Shown here piece by piece: positions 54,289 to 61,097 of a DNA stretch of 64,000 nt (position 1 is the first letter of the stretch; every line of letters begins with the position of its first letter). The stretch is taken from NCBI RefSeq assembly GCF_010882175.1, contig NZ_WKLH01000006.1, positions 62,861 through 126,860 of the forward strand, written 5' to 3'. Origin of the DNA: Mangrovibacterium lignilyticum. GTDB lineage: Bacteria > Bacteroidota > Bacteroidia > Bacteroidales > Prolixibacteraceae. A model generated the notes under the pieces. That model was not told where the DNA came from. It worked only from the letters and a program-made list of their open reading frames with translations, and did no database searches. The translations under genes were made by a program, and so were the position numbers.

Positions 54289-55209
54289 CTACAATCCCAA
54301 ATTCGGCAACACAAACGATTTGGTGTTGGGGTGCAGCCTGATCCATAAACCGGGGTTGGCATTTAACTGCTGCATGGCTTCATCGGTATCTGAACTTAAC
54401 GTCGTGTTCAGCACCCTGGCATAGGTTTGCACTTTAGCCGGAGCCGAATCGGCATCCACCACCGACTGAACGATCTTTTTAGCCTGTAATATCGCAGCCG
54501 GCCCTAACGTGAGAATGTATTCAGCCGAGCGACATTCTTGTTCATCCGCTTCACTCACGGCGCTACCGCCCGCTTTAAACTTGCTGATGTGGTGCTCCAA
54601 AATACTACTCGAAATGGGGATGATGCCGGCCACATGGTGATACTGTGCCCCCGAAAACGGCTTAATGTAGGCCAGGTGTGATGCCGCGTTTTCTTCCGGC
54701 CCATGACCAATAAAGAAGATATCCAAGCCGCCCAGTTCTTCCAGTTTCGTCAGGTAGCCGATCAAGGCCGACTCTAAATCCTGCGTATCCGTTCGCATGG
54801 GCGTAAAGCTTTTGATCTTTTTGAAAAAAGCATCACCCAAAATACGCTCAAAATCCCGCACAAAACTAAACCCGTTGGCCATGGCCATCGGAGCCAGGGC
54901 ATCCTGTGTAAACACATTCAGGCGGGCAAGCAGTTCATCTTGTTCGTTTGTTTTGGCTAATTCGCCGAGCAAACGGTGTAACTGCTGAGCACCACGGCCA
55001 CCCAAAAGGGCAATATTGATATCGCCGTCTTTCGCTGCTGCGGTGCTGTAAAGCTCATTTAACATGGCCTGCCCCACCTCGGCTTCAGAGGCCAGCACCG
55101 TGGGCGTTACGCCGTAATCGGTCAACCGAATTGTTTGAGCACTCTTTTGAGACAACCACACGTTAGCGTTGTCTTCATATCTGGTGAATGGTGATTCTTT
55201 TACATTCAT
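54289..55209 (-). CDS. Divergent glucosamine-6-phosphate isomerase/deaminase-like protein
   Basis: 306 residues from M-N-V-K-E-S-P-F-T-R. It resembles the NagB/RpiA/6PGL fold: N-I-A-L-L-G-G-R-G-A-Q near 65-75 replaces the G-G-S-T-P phosphate loop, and F-F-I-G-H-G-P-E-E-N-A-A-S-H-L-A near 165-180 stands in place of the usual G-[IV]-G-x-D-G-H-I-A-F. The substitutions mean catalysis of the standard deaminase reaction is doubtful; a sugar-phosphate ligand is still likely. Cytoplasmic. The open frame continues ten codons upstream to 55239 but the inner ATG fits better. Confidence 0.65.
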   Translation of the reverse strand: MNVKESPFTRYEDNANVWLSQKSAQTIRLTDYGVTPTVLASEAEVGQAMLNELYSTAAAKDGDINIALLGGRGAQQLHRLLGELAKTNEQDELLARLNVFTQDALAPMAMANGFSFVRDFERILGDAFFKKIKSFTPMRTDTQDLESALIGYLTKLEELGGLDIFFIGHGPEENAASHLAYIKPFSGAQYHHVAGIIPISSSILEHHISKFKAGGSAVSEADEQECRSAEYILTLGPAAILQAKKIVQSVVDADSAPAKVQTYARVLNTTLSSDTDEAMQQLNANPGLWIRLHPNTKSFVLPNLGL

Positions 55210-55373
55210 GAGTTCGTATTGTTTATTCCGGCGCGCCAATTCACGCAGCCGTCGGGTTTTCGAAAAGCCAAATTTACAGATTATCTGCTAAGGGCGAAAG
55301 TCGGGTGATTGAAAAGGAAAGGCTGAATACGTCAGGATTAAAAATCATGCCGAGCGAGGGTTATTACTCCTTA

Positions 55374-55862
55374 TTAAAAGAAAAAACCCAAATTTACTGA
55401 TGCATGCGAGTCTTCTTCGTTTATAAATTTATACTCAAGACACAGATTAATATGATTAAACAACTTTGCTCCAACTCTCATCGCAGCTCCCATATAATCA
55501 GAATTAACCAAGCCTCCTCCAACTCCTGTGTAGAGACCAATGTTCTGCTTCTTATAAAAACGATAGTTTACAACAATAAAATCTGTGTCCACTTTATTGT
55601 TGTCATCAAGATCATCGCTAATAATCAATACAGACCGGGCGATCTGAAATCCGGCATCAATAGGAATTGATTTGAAATTATAACGATACTCCAATTTTAT
55701 TTGGGGCCCCATTCCCCCGTTATCATAGCGATAATTATCTGCGCCAAAAGTCACTCCAAAGCCAACTTCAATATCACTTCGCTGGAACTTCTTGTCTTTT
55801 TGTTGTGCCTCAGCTAAAATCGCGACAACAACCAATACAATCAACAATATTATTTTTTTCAT
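55374..55862 (-). CDS. Small exported beta-barrel-like protein
   Basis: 162 residues. Clear signal peptide (M-K-K-I-I-L-L-I-V-L-V-V-V-A-I-L-A-E-A-Q). The mature part alternates polar and aromatic residues as in eight-stranded outer-membrane barrels (I-K-L-E-Y-R-Y-N-F, F-I-V-V-N-Y-R-F-Y, I-G-L-Y-T-G-V-G-G-G-L-V) and ends V-N-L-G-F-F-F. I do not recognise a specific family; OmpW/OmpA-like or YfaZ-like barrels are candidates. Confidence 0.7.
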   Translation of the reverse strand: MKKIILLIVLVVVAILAEAQQKDKKFQRSDIEVGFGVTFGADNYRYDNGGMGPQIKLEYRYNFKSIPIDAGFQIARSVLIISDDLDDNNKVDTDFIVVNYRFYKKQNIGLYTGVGGGLVNSDYMGAAMRVGAKLFNHINLCLEYKFINEEDSHASVNLGFFF

Positions 55863-56147
55863 GTCTACTGCTTACACTTGCTTTCTACTCTTTAACAATT
55901 GCCGCCCCACGACTGGCGCGCTTTTGGACAGCTTCACAATTAATCACACGTGGTCCGGATTACAAACCAAACCAAAGGGGAACTCCTCCTCCCATCGTTT
56001 CAAAACGAGTGGTTCAATGTCTGGCGTTTTATTCCCTAAGTGTTGTTATTTCACATATCCCAACACCCCATCCCATTCATCAGTCCAAATTACATCTTTT
56101 CATAATCAATATTATCAATTAAAAACTATTTAGCGTCATTCTAAATT
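55863..56147. other. Gene-free lead-in to the 41-bp repeat array
   Basis: No credible gene or hairpin. Base composition is A/T-rich and unlike the G+C-richer array that begins at 56148. Confidence 0.5.
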
Positions 56148-56475
56148 GGAGGGCAAAACCGACACTCAATTTTCGCCTCCAACCGTGCGGAAGGCAAATC
56201 CTGCCTTCAATTTTCAGTTCCAAGCATGCGGAAGCACAATTCTACCGTCAATTTTCATTTCCAAGGCTGCGGAAGTCCATTTCAGCCATCAATTTTGCCT
56301 TCCGAAACTGCGGAAGCGCAATCCAGCTGTCAGGGTTCACTTCCGCCGGTGCGGAAGCCCGACCCTGCGTCCGTTTTTCATTTCCAAAGCCGCGGAAGTC
56401 GAATGCAGCCATCAATTTTCGTTTCCGGGGCTACGGAAGCCCAGGGTAGCTCGCCGTTTTTATGTCCAACGGCGC
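56148..56475. repeat. Degenerate 41-bp tandem repeat array, eight full units
   Basis: Eight head-to-tail units, each exactly 41 bases, start at 56148, 56189, 56230, 56271, 56312, 56353, 56394 and 56435; a ninth partial begins at 56476. Almost every unit opens GGAAG, has a T-run near bases 20-27 (TCAATTTTC in five) and TTCC or TTTCC at about 30-34, and ends in GC before the next GGAAG. Each junction therefore forms a small inverted repeat TTCC-N7/9-GGAA; the best is CTTCCGC-CGGT-GCGGAAG at 56341-56358. Units differ by many substitutions but not by length. Not a CRISPR array (no invariant repeat) and not obviously coding. Confidence 0.85.
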
Positions 56476-56657
56476 GGAAAACCACTGGCTGTTCACCGGC
56501 CATCAACATTAGCCAAAATCAATCCTTTCCACATTCACCTCTGATTAACAGCATGAAACATGCCCAAAAACATAAGCTATAATTTTATTCAATAACCCAA
56601 ACTGCCGTAACTTGAATGAAAAATTTCCAACTCCAATAACTTTTAAATCTGACTATT

Positions 56658-57380
56658 ATGCTTTTAAAAATTATCTATTCTCTTTATTCGCTTATGAACC
56701 TGTCGGCCTTGGCACGCAAAGTGCGTAACCTGCTGTCCACGGCATTTCCGACTGATCCGATTGTGATTTCGCTGCTGGCAAAAATCGATGTGGCCCAGGC
56801 CGTGGCAGTTCAAGCCATTGGCAGCTCGACCAAACAAAATTCAACCGCAATGGTGCGTTCGGCCGATACCAGCCGCGACAACAGTTATGTGTCGTTGCGC
56901 AACCATGTTTCGGCCGGCCTGCGCCGCGAAAATGCCGACTACCGGGCCGCCTGTGAAGCCCTTTGGCCCCTGTTCGAAAAAAATGACACGACGCTTTATT
57001 ATTTTCCGGACGGCGAAGAAACACAGGCAATCGAGAGCTTGCTGACGGAGCTGAAAGCCGGCGACGGCCCGGCGCATTTGGCGACAGTGAATGCCACCGA
57101 GTGGCTCGACGAGCTGGACCGCGATAACCAAGCTTTTGTAGCCGCGCAACAACAACGGGCCGCCAACCGCAGTACCGACACCACAGTGACCGATGCGGAA
57201 GCCCTTAAACAACTGGAAGCCGCACTGAACCTTATGAACAGTGTGATGGACAGCCTGTCGATGATGGAAGCTGCCGGCGTGCAAGCCGTGGCTACCGAAC
57301 TGAATGAATACATTGCCGAAGCCAACGCCAATGCCCGCAACAGCAAAAGCCAGACTACCGAAGAAATACCGTTGAATTAA
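56658..57380 (+). CDS. Uncharacterised 240-residue protein (possibly DUF6261-like)
   Basis: 240 residues, cytoplasmic and almost entirely helical. Opening M-L-L-K-I-I-Y-S-L-Y-S-L-M-N-L-S-A-L-A-R-K; mid-part R-D-N-S-Y-V-S-L-R-N-H-V-S-A-G-L-R and Y-R-A-A-C-E-A-L-W-P-L-F; end A-L-N-L-M-N-S-V-M-D-S-L-S-M-M. The general plan, a D-x-x-Y-x-x-L repeat-like helical bundle of 230-250 residues found only in Bacteroidota, recalls DUF6261 proteins but I cannot confirm this. No catalytic motif. G+C content is visibly higher than in the housekeeping genes. It sits just after the 41-bp repeat array and has its own terminator, so a functional link to the array is possible. Confidence 0.7.
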   Translation: MLLKIIYSLYSLMNLSALARKVRNLLSTAFPTDPIVISLLAKIDVAQAVAVQAIGSSTKQNSTAMVRSADTSRDNSYVSLRNHVSAGLRRENADYRAACEALWPLFEKNDTTLYYFPDGEETQAIESLLTELKAGDGPAHLATVNATEWLDELDRDNQAFVAAQQQRAANRSTDTTVTDAEALKQLEAALNLMNSVMDSLSMMEAAGVQAVATELNEYIAEANANARNSKSQTTEEIPLN

Positions 57381-57407
57381 CTTATTTTCGGAACTGAAGA
57401 TTACTGA

Positions 57408-57433
57408 AAGTCTCGCCACGCGGCGGGACTTTT
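57408..57433 (+). terminator. Terminator of the 240-residue gene
   Basis: Eleven-bp stem AAAGTCTCGCC (57408-57418) / GGCGGGACTTT (57423-57433), one G-U pair, four-base loop, then T. Confidence 0.88.
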
Positions 57434-57462
57434 TTTGTGGGAAGCGGTAAAGTACACGACTC

Positions 57463-57656
57463 CCGAAGGGAGGAGACTTGCACCACCCCCAATTGGATTG
57501 GGGGTTTTGGCGAAACCAGACCCTATACCCACCCCGAAGCGGGTTGAACTCCTCCGGAGTTCAGGCAAACCGGGTTACCGCCGGACTAATTGCGCGGTAG
57601 GTTATTCGGGTGCGGCGGATTTTATCCGCCGATTAATAAGCGGTTAAAAACCGCTT
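57463..57656. repeat. Palindromic intergenic module, copy 1
   Basis: A chain of inverted repeats: CCCCCAATTGGATTGGGGG near 57486-57504, the 18-base string ACCCCGAAGCGGGTTGAA (57531-57548), AACTCC-TCC-GGAGTT (57547-57561), CGGCGGAT-TTT-ATCCGCCG (57613-57631) and AAGCGGTT-AAA-AACCGCTT (57638-57656). The first three elements recur in the same order and orientation at 58831-58945 on the other side of the NmrA-like gene. The rest of the gap 57381-57859 holds no gene. Confidence 0.75.
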
Positions 57657-57859
57657 CACCCAAAAAGACTCCCTCTCCCAATCGCTGAACATCGTCATCG
57701 CGCAAAAGATGAACGACGATGCTAGCGATCGCTCAAGCTGCCACAAAACATACTACGAACCGGACCCATAATGCACCGCATTCGTTATAAGAGACACCGG
57801 AGTCTTTTACCGATGTCATGACGCCTCGTTTGTATTCGTTTAACCTAAAAAATAAAACT

Positions 57860-58807
57860 ATGAGTAATCAGAAAGTAATCACCGTTGTTGGGGCAACAGG
57901 AGCCCAGGGCGGTGGCTTGGTAAGGGCGATTCTGAATGATCCGACTGGCGAATTTTCAGTACGGGCGGTCACGCGAAACGCCGGTTCTGAAAAAGCCAAA
58001 GCGCTCGCTGAGCTAGGCGCGAATGTCGTTGTAGCCGATGTGGCAAACAAAGACAGCTTGGTTAAAGCCTTTGAGGGCTCGTACGGGATTTTTTGCGTGA
58101 CCTTTTTCTGGGAACACTTTTCGCCGGAAACAGAAATGCAGAACGCCAAAAACATGGCCGAAGCAGCCGCCGAGGTTGGGGCCAAACACGTGATCTGGTC
58201 GACCCTGGAAGATACCCGAAAGTGGGTTCCCCTGGATGACGACCGGATGCCAACGCTGATGGAGAAATACAAGGTGCCGCACTTCGACGGCAAAGGCGAA
58301 GCCGATGCTTATTTTGTGAACAGCGGGGTGCCTTACACGCTGCTGCTGGCCTCGTTCTACTGGGACAATTTCATCTATTTCGGTATGGGACCGCAAAAAG
58401 ACGCCAACGGCAAACTGGCACTTAATATTCCCATGGGCGATAAAAAACTGCCCGGTATTGCAGCCGAAGACATTGGGAAATGTGCCTTCGCCATCTTCAA
58501 AGATCCCGACAGCTATCAAGGCAAAACAGTCGGCATCTCGGGCGAGCACCTCACCGGACAAGAAATGGCCGCATCCTTCTCAAAAGCGTTCAACACAGAG
58601 GTGGCCTACAATGCCGTCCCCTTTGGTGTTTATCGCGGGCTGGGCTTCCCCGGCGCTGAAGACCTGGGCAATATGTTTCAGTTTAAACACGACTTCCAGG
58701 AGGATTTTTGTGGTGTGAGAAGCGTCAAAAACTCCAAAGCCATGAACCCGGAACTGCAGTCGTTCGACCAGTGGCTAGCGAAGCATAAAGGGCAAATGGA
58801 GCTTTGA
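57860..58807 (+). CDS. NmrA-like NAD(P)-binding protein
   Basis: 315 residues from M-S-N-Q-K-V-I-T-V-V-G-A-T-G-A-Q-G-G-G-L; the frame is open 14 codons upstream but the Rossmann start sets the ATG. The G-A-T-G-A-Q-G-G motif and the later A-K-H-V-I-W-S-T-L-E-D-T, P-Y-T-L-L-L-A-S-F-Y-W-D-N are typical of atypical short-chain dehydrogenases of the NmrA/HSCARG group, which sense NADP(H) state or reduce quinones; the catalytic Tyr-Lys pair is not obvious. It stands alone between two palindromic intergenic modules. Confidence 0.9.
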   Translation: MSNQKVITVVGATGAQGGGLVRAILNDPTGEFSVRAVTRNAGSEKAKALAELGANVVVADVANKDSLVKAFEGSYGIFCVTFFWEHFSPETEMQNAKNMAEAAAEVGAKHVIWSTLEDTRKWVPLDDDRMPTLMEKYKVPHFDGKGEADAYFVNSGVPYTLLLASFYWDNFIYFGMGPQKDANGKLALNIPMGDKKLPGIAAEDIGKCAFAIFKDPDSYQGKTVGISGEHLTGQEMAASFSKAFNTEVAYNAVPFGVYRGLGFPGAEDLGNMFQFKHDFQEDFCGVRSVKNSKAMNPELQSFDQWLAKHKGQMEL

Positions 58808-58830
58808 ATGACTTGATAAAGACGAGTAAT

Positions 58831-59020
58831 CCCGGAGGATAGAATTAGCATCACACCCAATTGAATTGGGGGTTTTAGCGAAGTCAAATCCTTCGCTCAA
58901 CCCCGAAGCGGGTTGAAGAAAACGAAATTAAACTCCGCTGGAGTTCCTAAAATACCGACTTCTCGTAACCCACCGGTTTCACCGGCGGTGATGAACACCT
59001 AACTCCTTCGGAGTTTCGGG
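58831..59020. repeat. Palindromic intergenic module, copy 2
   Basis: Contains CCCAATTGAATTGGG (58856-58870), then GGTTTTAGCGAA as in copy 1, the identical 18 bases ACCCCGAAGCGGGTTGAA (58900-58917), AACTCC-GCT-GGAGTT (58931-58945), an ACCGG/CCGGT palindrome (about 58972-58989), and a further AACTCC-TTC-GGAGTT (59001-59015). Arms are kept while the loop triplets change (TCC, GCT, TTC), which suggests selection for structure. Confidence 0.75.
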
Positions 59021-59047
59021 CGCGGAGAAAGATGAGCACAAAATAAT

Positions 59048-59076
59048 TGAGGGCTTCACTTCAAGTGAAACCCTCA
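59048..59076 (-). terminator. Terminator of the ftsZ-yqeY operon
   Basis: TGAGGG and TTCACT (59048-59060) pair with AGTGAA and CCCTCA (59064-59076), one mismatch; minus-strand RNA ends in a T-rich stretch. Confidence 0.7.
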
Positions 59077-59102
59077 TACACAAATATCTTATTGCAGCGC
59101 AA

Positions 59103-59549
59103 TTACGCCAGCAACGCTTTTACTTTATCGGCAACATCTTTTCCGTCGGCTTTACCAGCCAGTTGTTTCGAAGCAATGCCCATTACTTTTCCCATTTCTT
59201 TCATGGAAGAAGCGCCGGTTGATTCGATAATCGCCTGCACGGCCGCCGTCAGTTCTTCATCGGTCAATTTCTTAGGCAGGTAATCTTCGAACACAGCTAC
59301 CTGCACCAATTCTTCCGAAGCCAAATCCTCGCGGCCCTGTTCTTTATACAGGTTCGCCGAATCGGTTCCCTGCTTGGCCAGTTTCTGAATGATTTTGATT
59401 ACCTCGGTATCATCCAAATCGTGAGCGGCAGAAGCTGTTTTCGCTTCGATCAGGAATTTTTTAATGTTCCGGAGCGCAGCGGTTTTTTCTTTTTCACGCG
59501 CTTTCATCGCGGTAGTCAGGTCAGCATTTATTTGATCAAATAAACTCAT
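59103..59549 (-). CDS. yqeY: GatB/YqeY domain protein
   Basis: 148 residues, the standard length. The domain begins D-Q-I-N-A-D-L-T-T-A-M-K-A-R-E-K-E-K and ends with M-G-K-V-M-G-I-A-S-K-Q-L-A-G-K-A-D-G-K, the tRNA-contacting tail shared with the GatB subunit of amidotransferase. Proposed to act on charged tRNA; real role unsettled. Its place after ftsZ is typical for Bacteroidota. Confidence 0.95.
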   Translation of the reverse strand: MSLFDQINADLTTAMKAREKEKTAALRNIKKFLIEAKTASAAHDLDDTEVIKIIQKLAKQGTDSANLYKEQGREDLASEELVQVAVFEDYLPKKLTDEELTAAVQAIIESTGASSMKEMGKVMGIASKQLAGKADGKDVADKVKALLA

Positions 59550-59667
59550 TTTTTAGTCTTTTAAATTCGTCCTTCAAAGTTTTCGAAAAATTGCTCACAA
59601 TCCAAATTTTCTTTCGGGTTTCGGGTTAAGCGTTCGCGACTCACAACTCATGACTCGCTACTCATGC

Positions 59668-61083
59668 CTAATCCACATTGTCGTGCAAAAACGAATTATT
59701 ATCGCGTAAGAAGGTTTTGTTATCCTCATCCGCGTCCAGCGAAAAACGCGACATCTTATTTTCAAACTTTGCCCGGTTGGTATCAATGCTCATGTTCTTT
59801 CTCCGGTAAGCCGGGATGTTTTCCAGTTTGTCCACAAAATCATCGTCGGAACTTGAGAAGTCGATTTTCACCGAGTAATCGTCGTCCATGTCAATTGAAG
59901 GTGGGCCGTATAAGGCATCAAACTCATCGGATTTCGGATGATCGATCTCGAACTCAATCATTCCCTGGTTGGTTGATTTTTTTTCTTCGGCCGCCTTCGC
60001 TTTAAACGATTGCGATGGTCGGGGAATATTCGAAAATTGCGAGGCGGAATCGTCGCCCAACGAATGATAGGTCTTTTCAACCTTCTGAGCGGCCATCATT
60101 TCCGGAATGCTACTCATGCTGAAACCGGTTGCGATAACAGTCACCGAAATTTCATCATTCAATTCTTCGTCCAGGCCATTCCCCCAGATCAGGTCGGCTT
60201 CGTGCCCGGCTTTCGCCTGAATATAATCAGTAATCTGTCCGATCTCGTCCATGGTTACTTCTTCATTTCCCGAAGTAATATTCAGCAAAATATTTTGTGC
60301 CCCGCGAATGTCGTTATTATTCAACAAGGGTGAATTGAGTGCTTCTTCCACGGCTTTCAACGCACGGCCTTCGCCGGACGATTTGGCCGATCCCATCAGC
60401 GAAACGCCGCTTTTACGCATCACGGTTTCCACATCGGCAAAATCGACGTTGATATAACCGGGAACGGTAATAATCTCAGCAATCCCTTTCGCCGCTGTTG
60501 CCAACACATTGTCGGCTTTGGCAAAAGCTTCCGAAATCCGGAAATCGCCATACATTTCGCGAATCCGTTCATTGTTGATCACCAATAAGGAATCGACATG
60601 CGTTTGCATCTCGCTGATTCCGTCGATCGCCTGCTTAATCCGCCGGCGCCCTTCGTTCCGGAAAGGAATCGTTACAATTCCAACGGTCAGTATATTTAAT
60701 TCGCGACAAGCTTCGGCAATCACCGGGGCAGCACCAGTACCGGTTCCGCCACCCATTCCGGCAGTAATGAAAACCATTTTGGTATCGTGCTCAATTGCCT
60801 GCTTCACATCGCTAATGTTTTCAATCGCTGCTTCGCGGCCAATGTCCGGTTTGTTGCCGGCGCCGCGTCCTTCGGTTAACGAAGCACCCAGCTGCACCTT
60901 TAACGGAATCGGACTGTTCTGCAAGGCCTGCGCATCGGTGTTACACACCATGAAGCCCACATCCTTAATTCCCTGCTCATACATGTGATTGACCGCGTTG
61001 CCACCGCCACCTCCAACACCAATCACCTTGATAATTGTGCCGGAAGATTTTTCCAAATCGAAATTCATTATATCGTTTGCCAT
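59668..61083 (-). CDS. ftsZ: Cell division protein FtsZ, copy 1 (distal, with IPAYRRK tail)
   Basis: 471 residues. GTP-binding G-V-G-G-G-G-G-N-A (22-30), tubulin signature G-G-G-T-G-T-G (111-117), and T7 loop N-V-D-F-A-D-V with N212, D214 and D217 needed for GTP hydrolysis between subunits. The tail contains a linker with E/D-rich patches and N-I-P-A-Y-R-R-K-N (422-430), the segment that in Bacteroidota FtsZ precedes the FtsA/partner-binding C-terminus, then a further 40 residues. It polymerises into the Z ring at midcell. The next gene upstream encodes a second FtsZ, 14 bases away. Confidence 0.97.
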   Translation of the reverse strand: MANDIMNFDLEKSSGTIIKVIGVGGGGGNAVNHMYEQGIKDVGFMVCNTDAQALQNSPIPLKVQLGASLTEGRGAGNKPDIGREAAIENISDVKQAIEHDTKMVFITAGMGGGTGTGAAPVIAEACRELNILTVGIVTIPFRNEGRRRIKQAIDGISEMQTHVDSLLVINNERIREMYGDFRISEAFAKADNVLATAAKGIAEIITVPGYINVDFADVETVMRKSGVSLMGSAKSSGEGRALKAVEEALNSPLLNNNDIRGAQNILLNITSGNEEVTMDEIGQITDYIQAKAGHEADLIWGNGLDEELNDEISVTVIATGFSMSSIPEMMAAQKVEKTYHSLGDDSASQFSNIPRPSQSFKAKAAEEKKSTNQGMIEFEIDHPKSDEFDALYGPPSIDMDDDYSVKIDFSSSDDDFVDKLENIPAYRRKNMSIDTNRAKFENKMSRFSLDADEDNKTFLRDNNSFLHDNVD

Positions 61084-61097
61084 AACCTGTGCTTTTC

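Noticed and set aside
56148-56475. CRISPR array
   Set aside because: The period is 41 bases, too short for repeat plus spacer, every part of the unit varies, and no cas genes are near.
56841-57419. 192-residue minus-strand frame opposite the 240-residue gene
   Set aside because: High G+C produces open antisense frames. The plus strand has an ATG, a helical amphipathic pattern and a correctly placed terminator, while the minus frame starts inside that terminator.
57435-57647. 70-residue plus-strand frame in the palindromic module
   Set aside because: It is made of the inverted-repeat elements that recur at 58831-59020 in a different frame context, so it is non-coding.
58013-58561. 182-residue minus-strand frame opposite the NmrA-like gene
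   Set aside because: Antisense shadow; the plus strand has the Rossmann motif.
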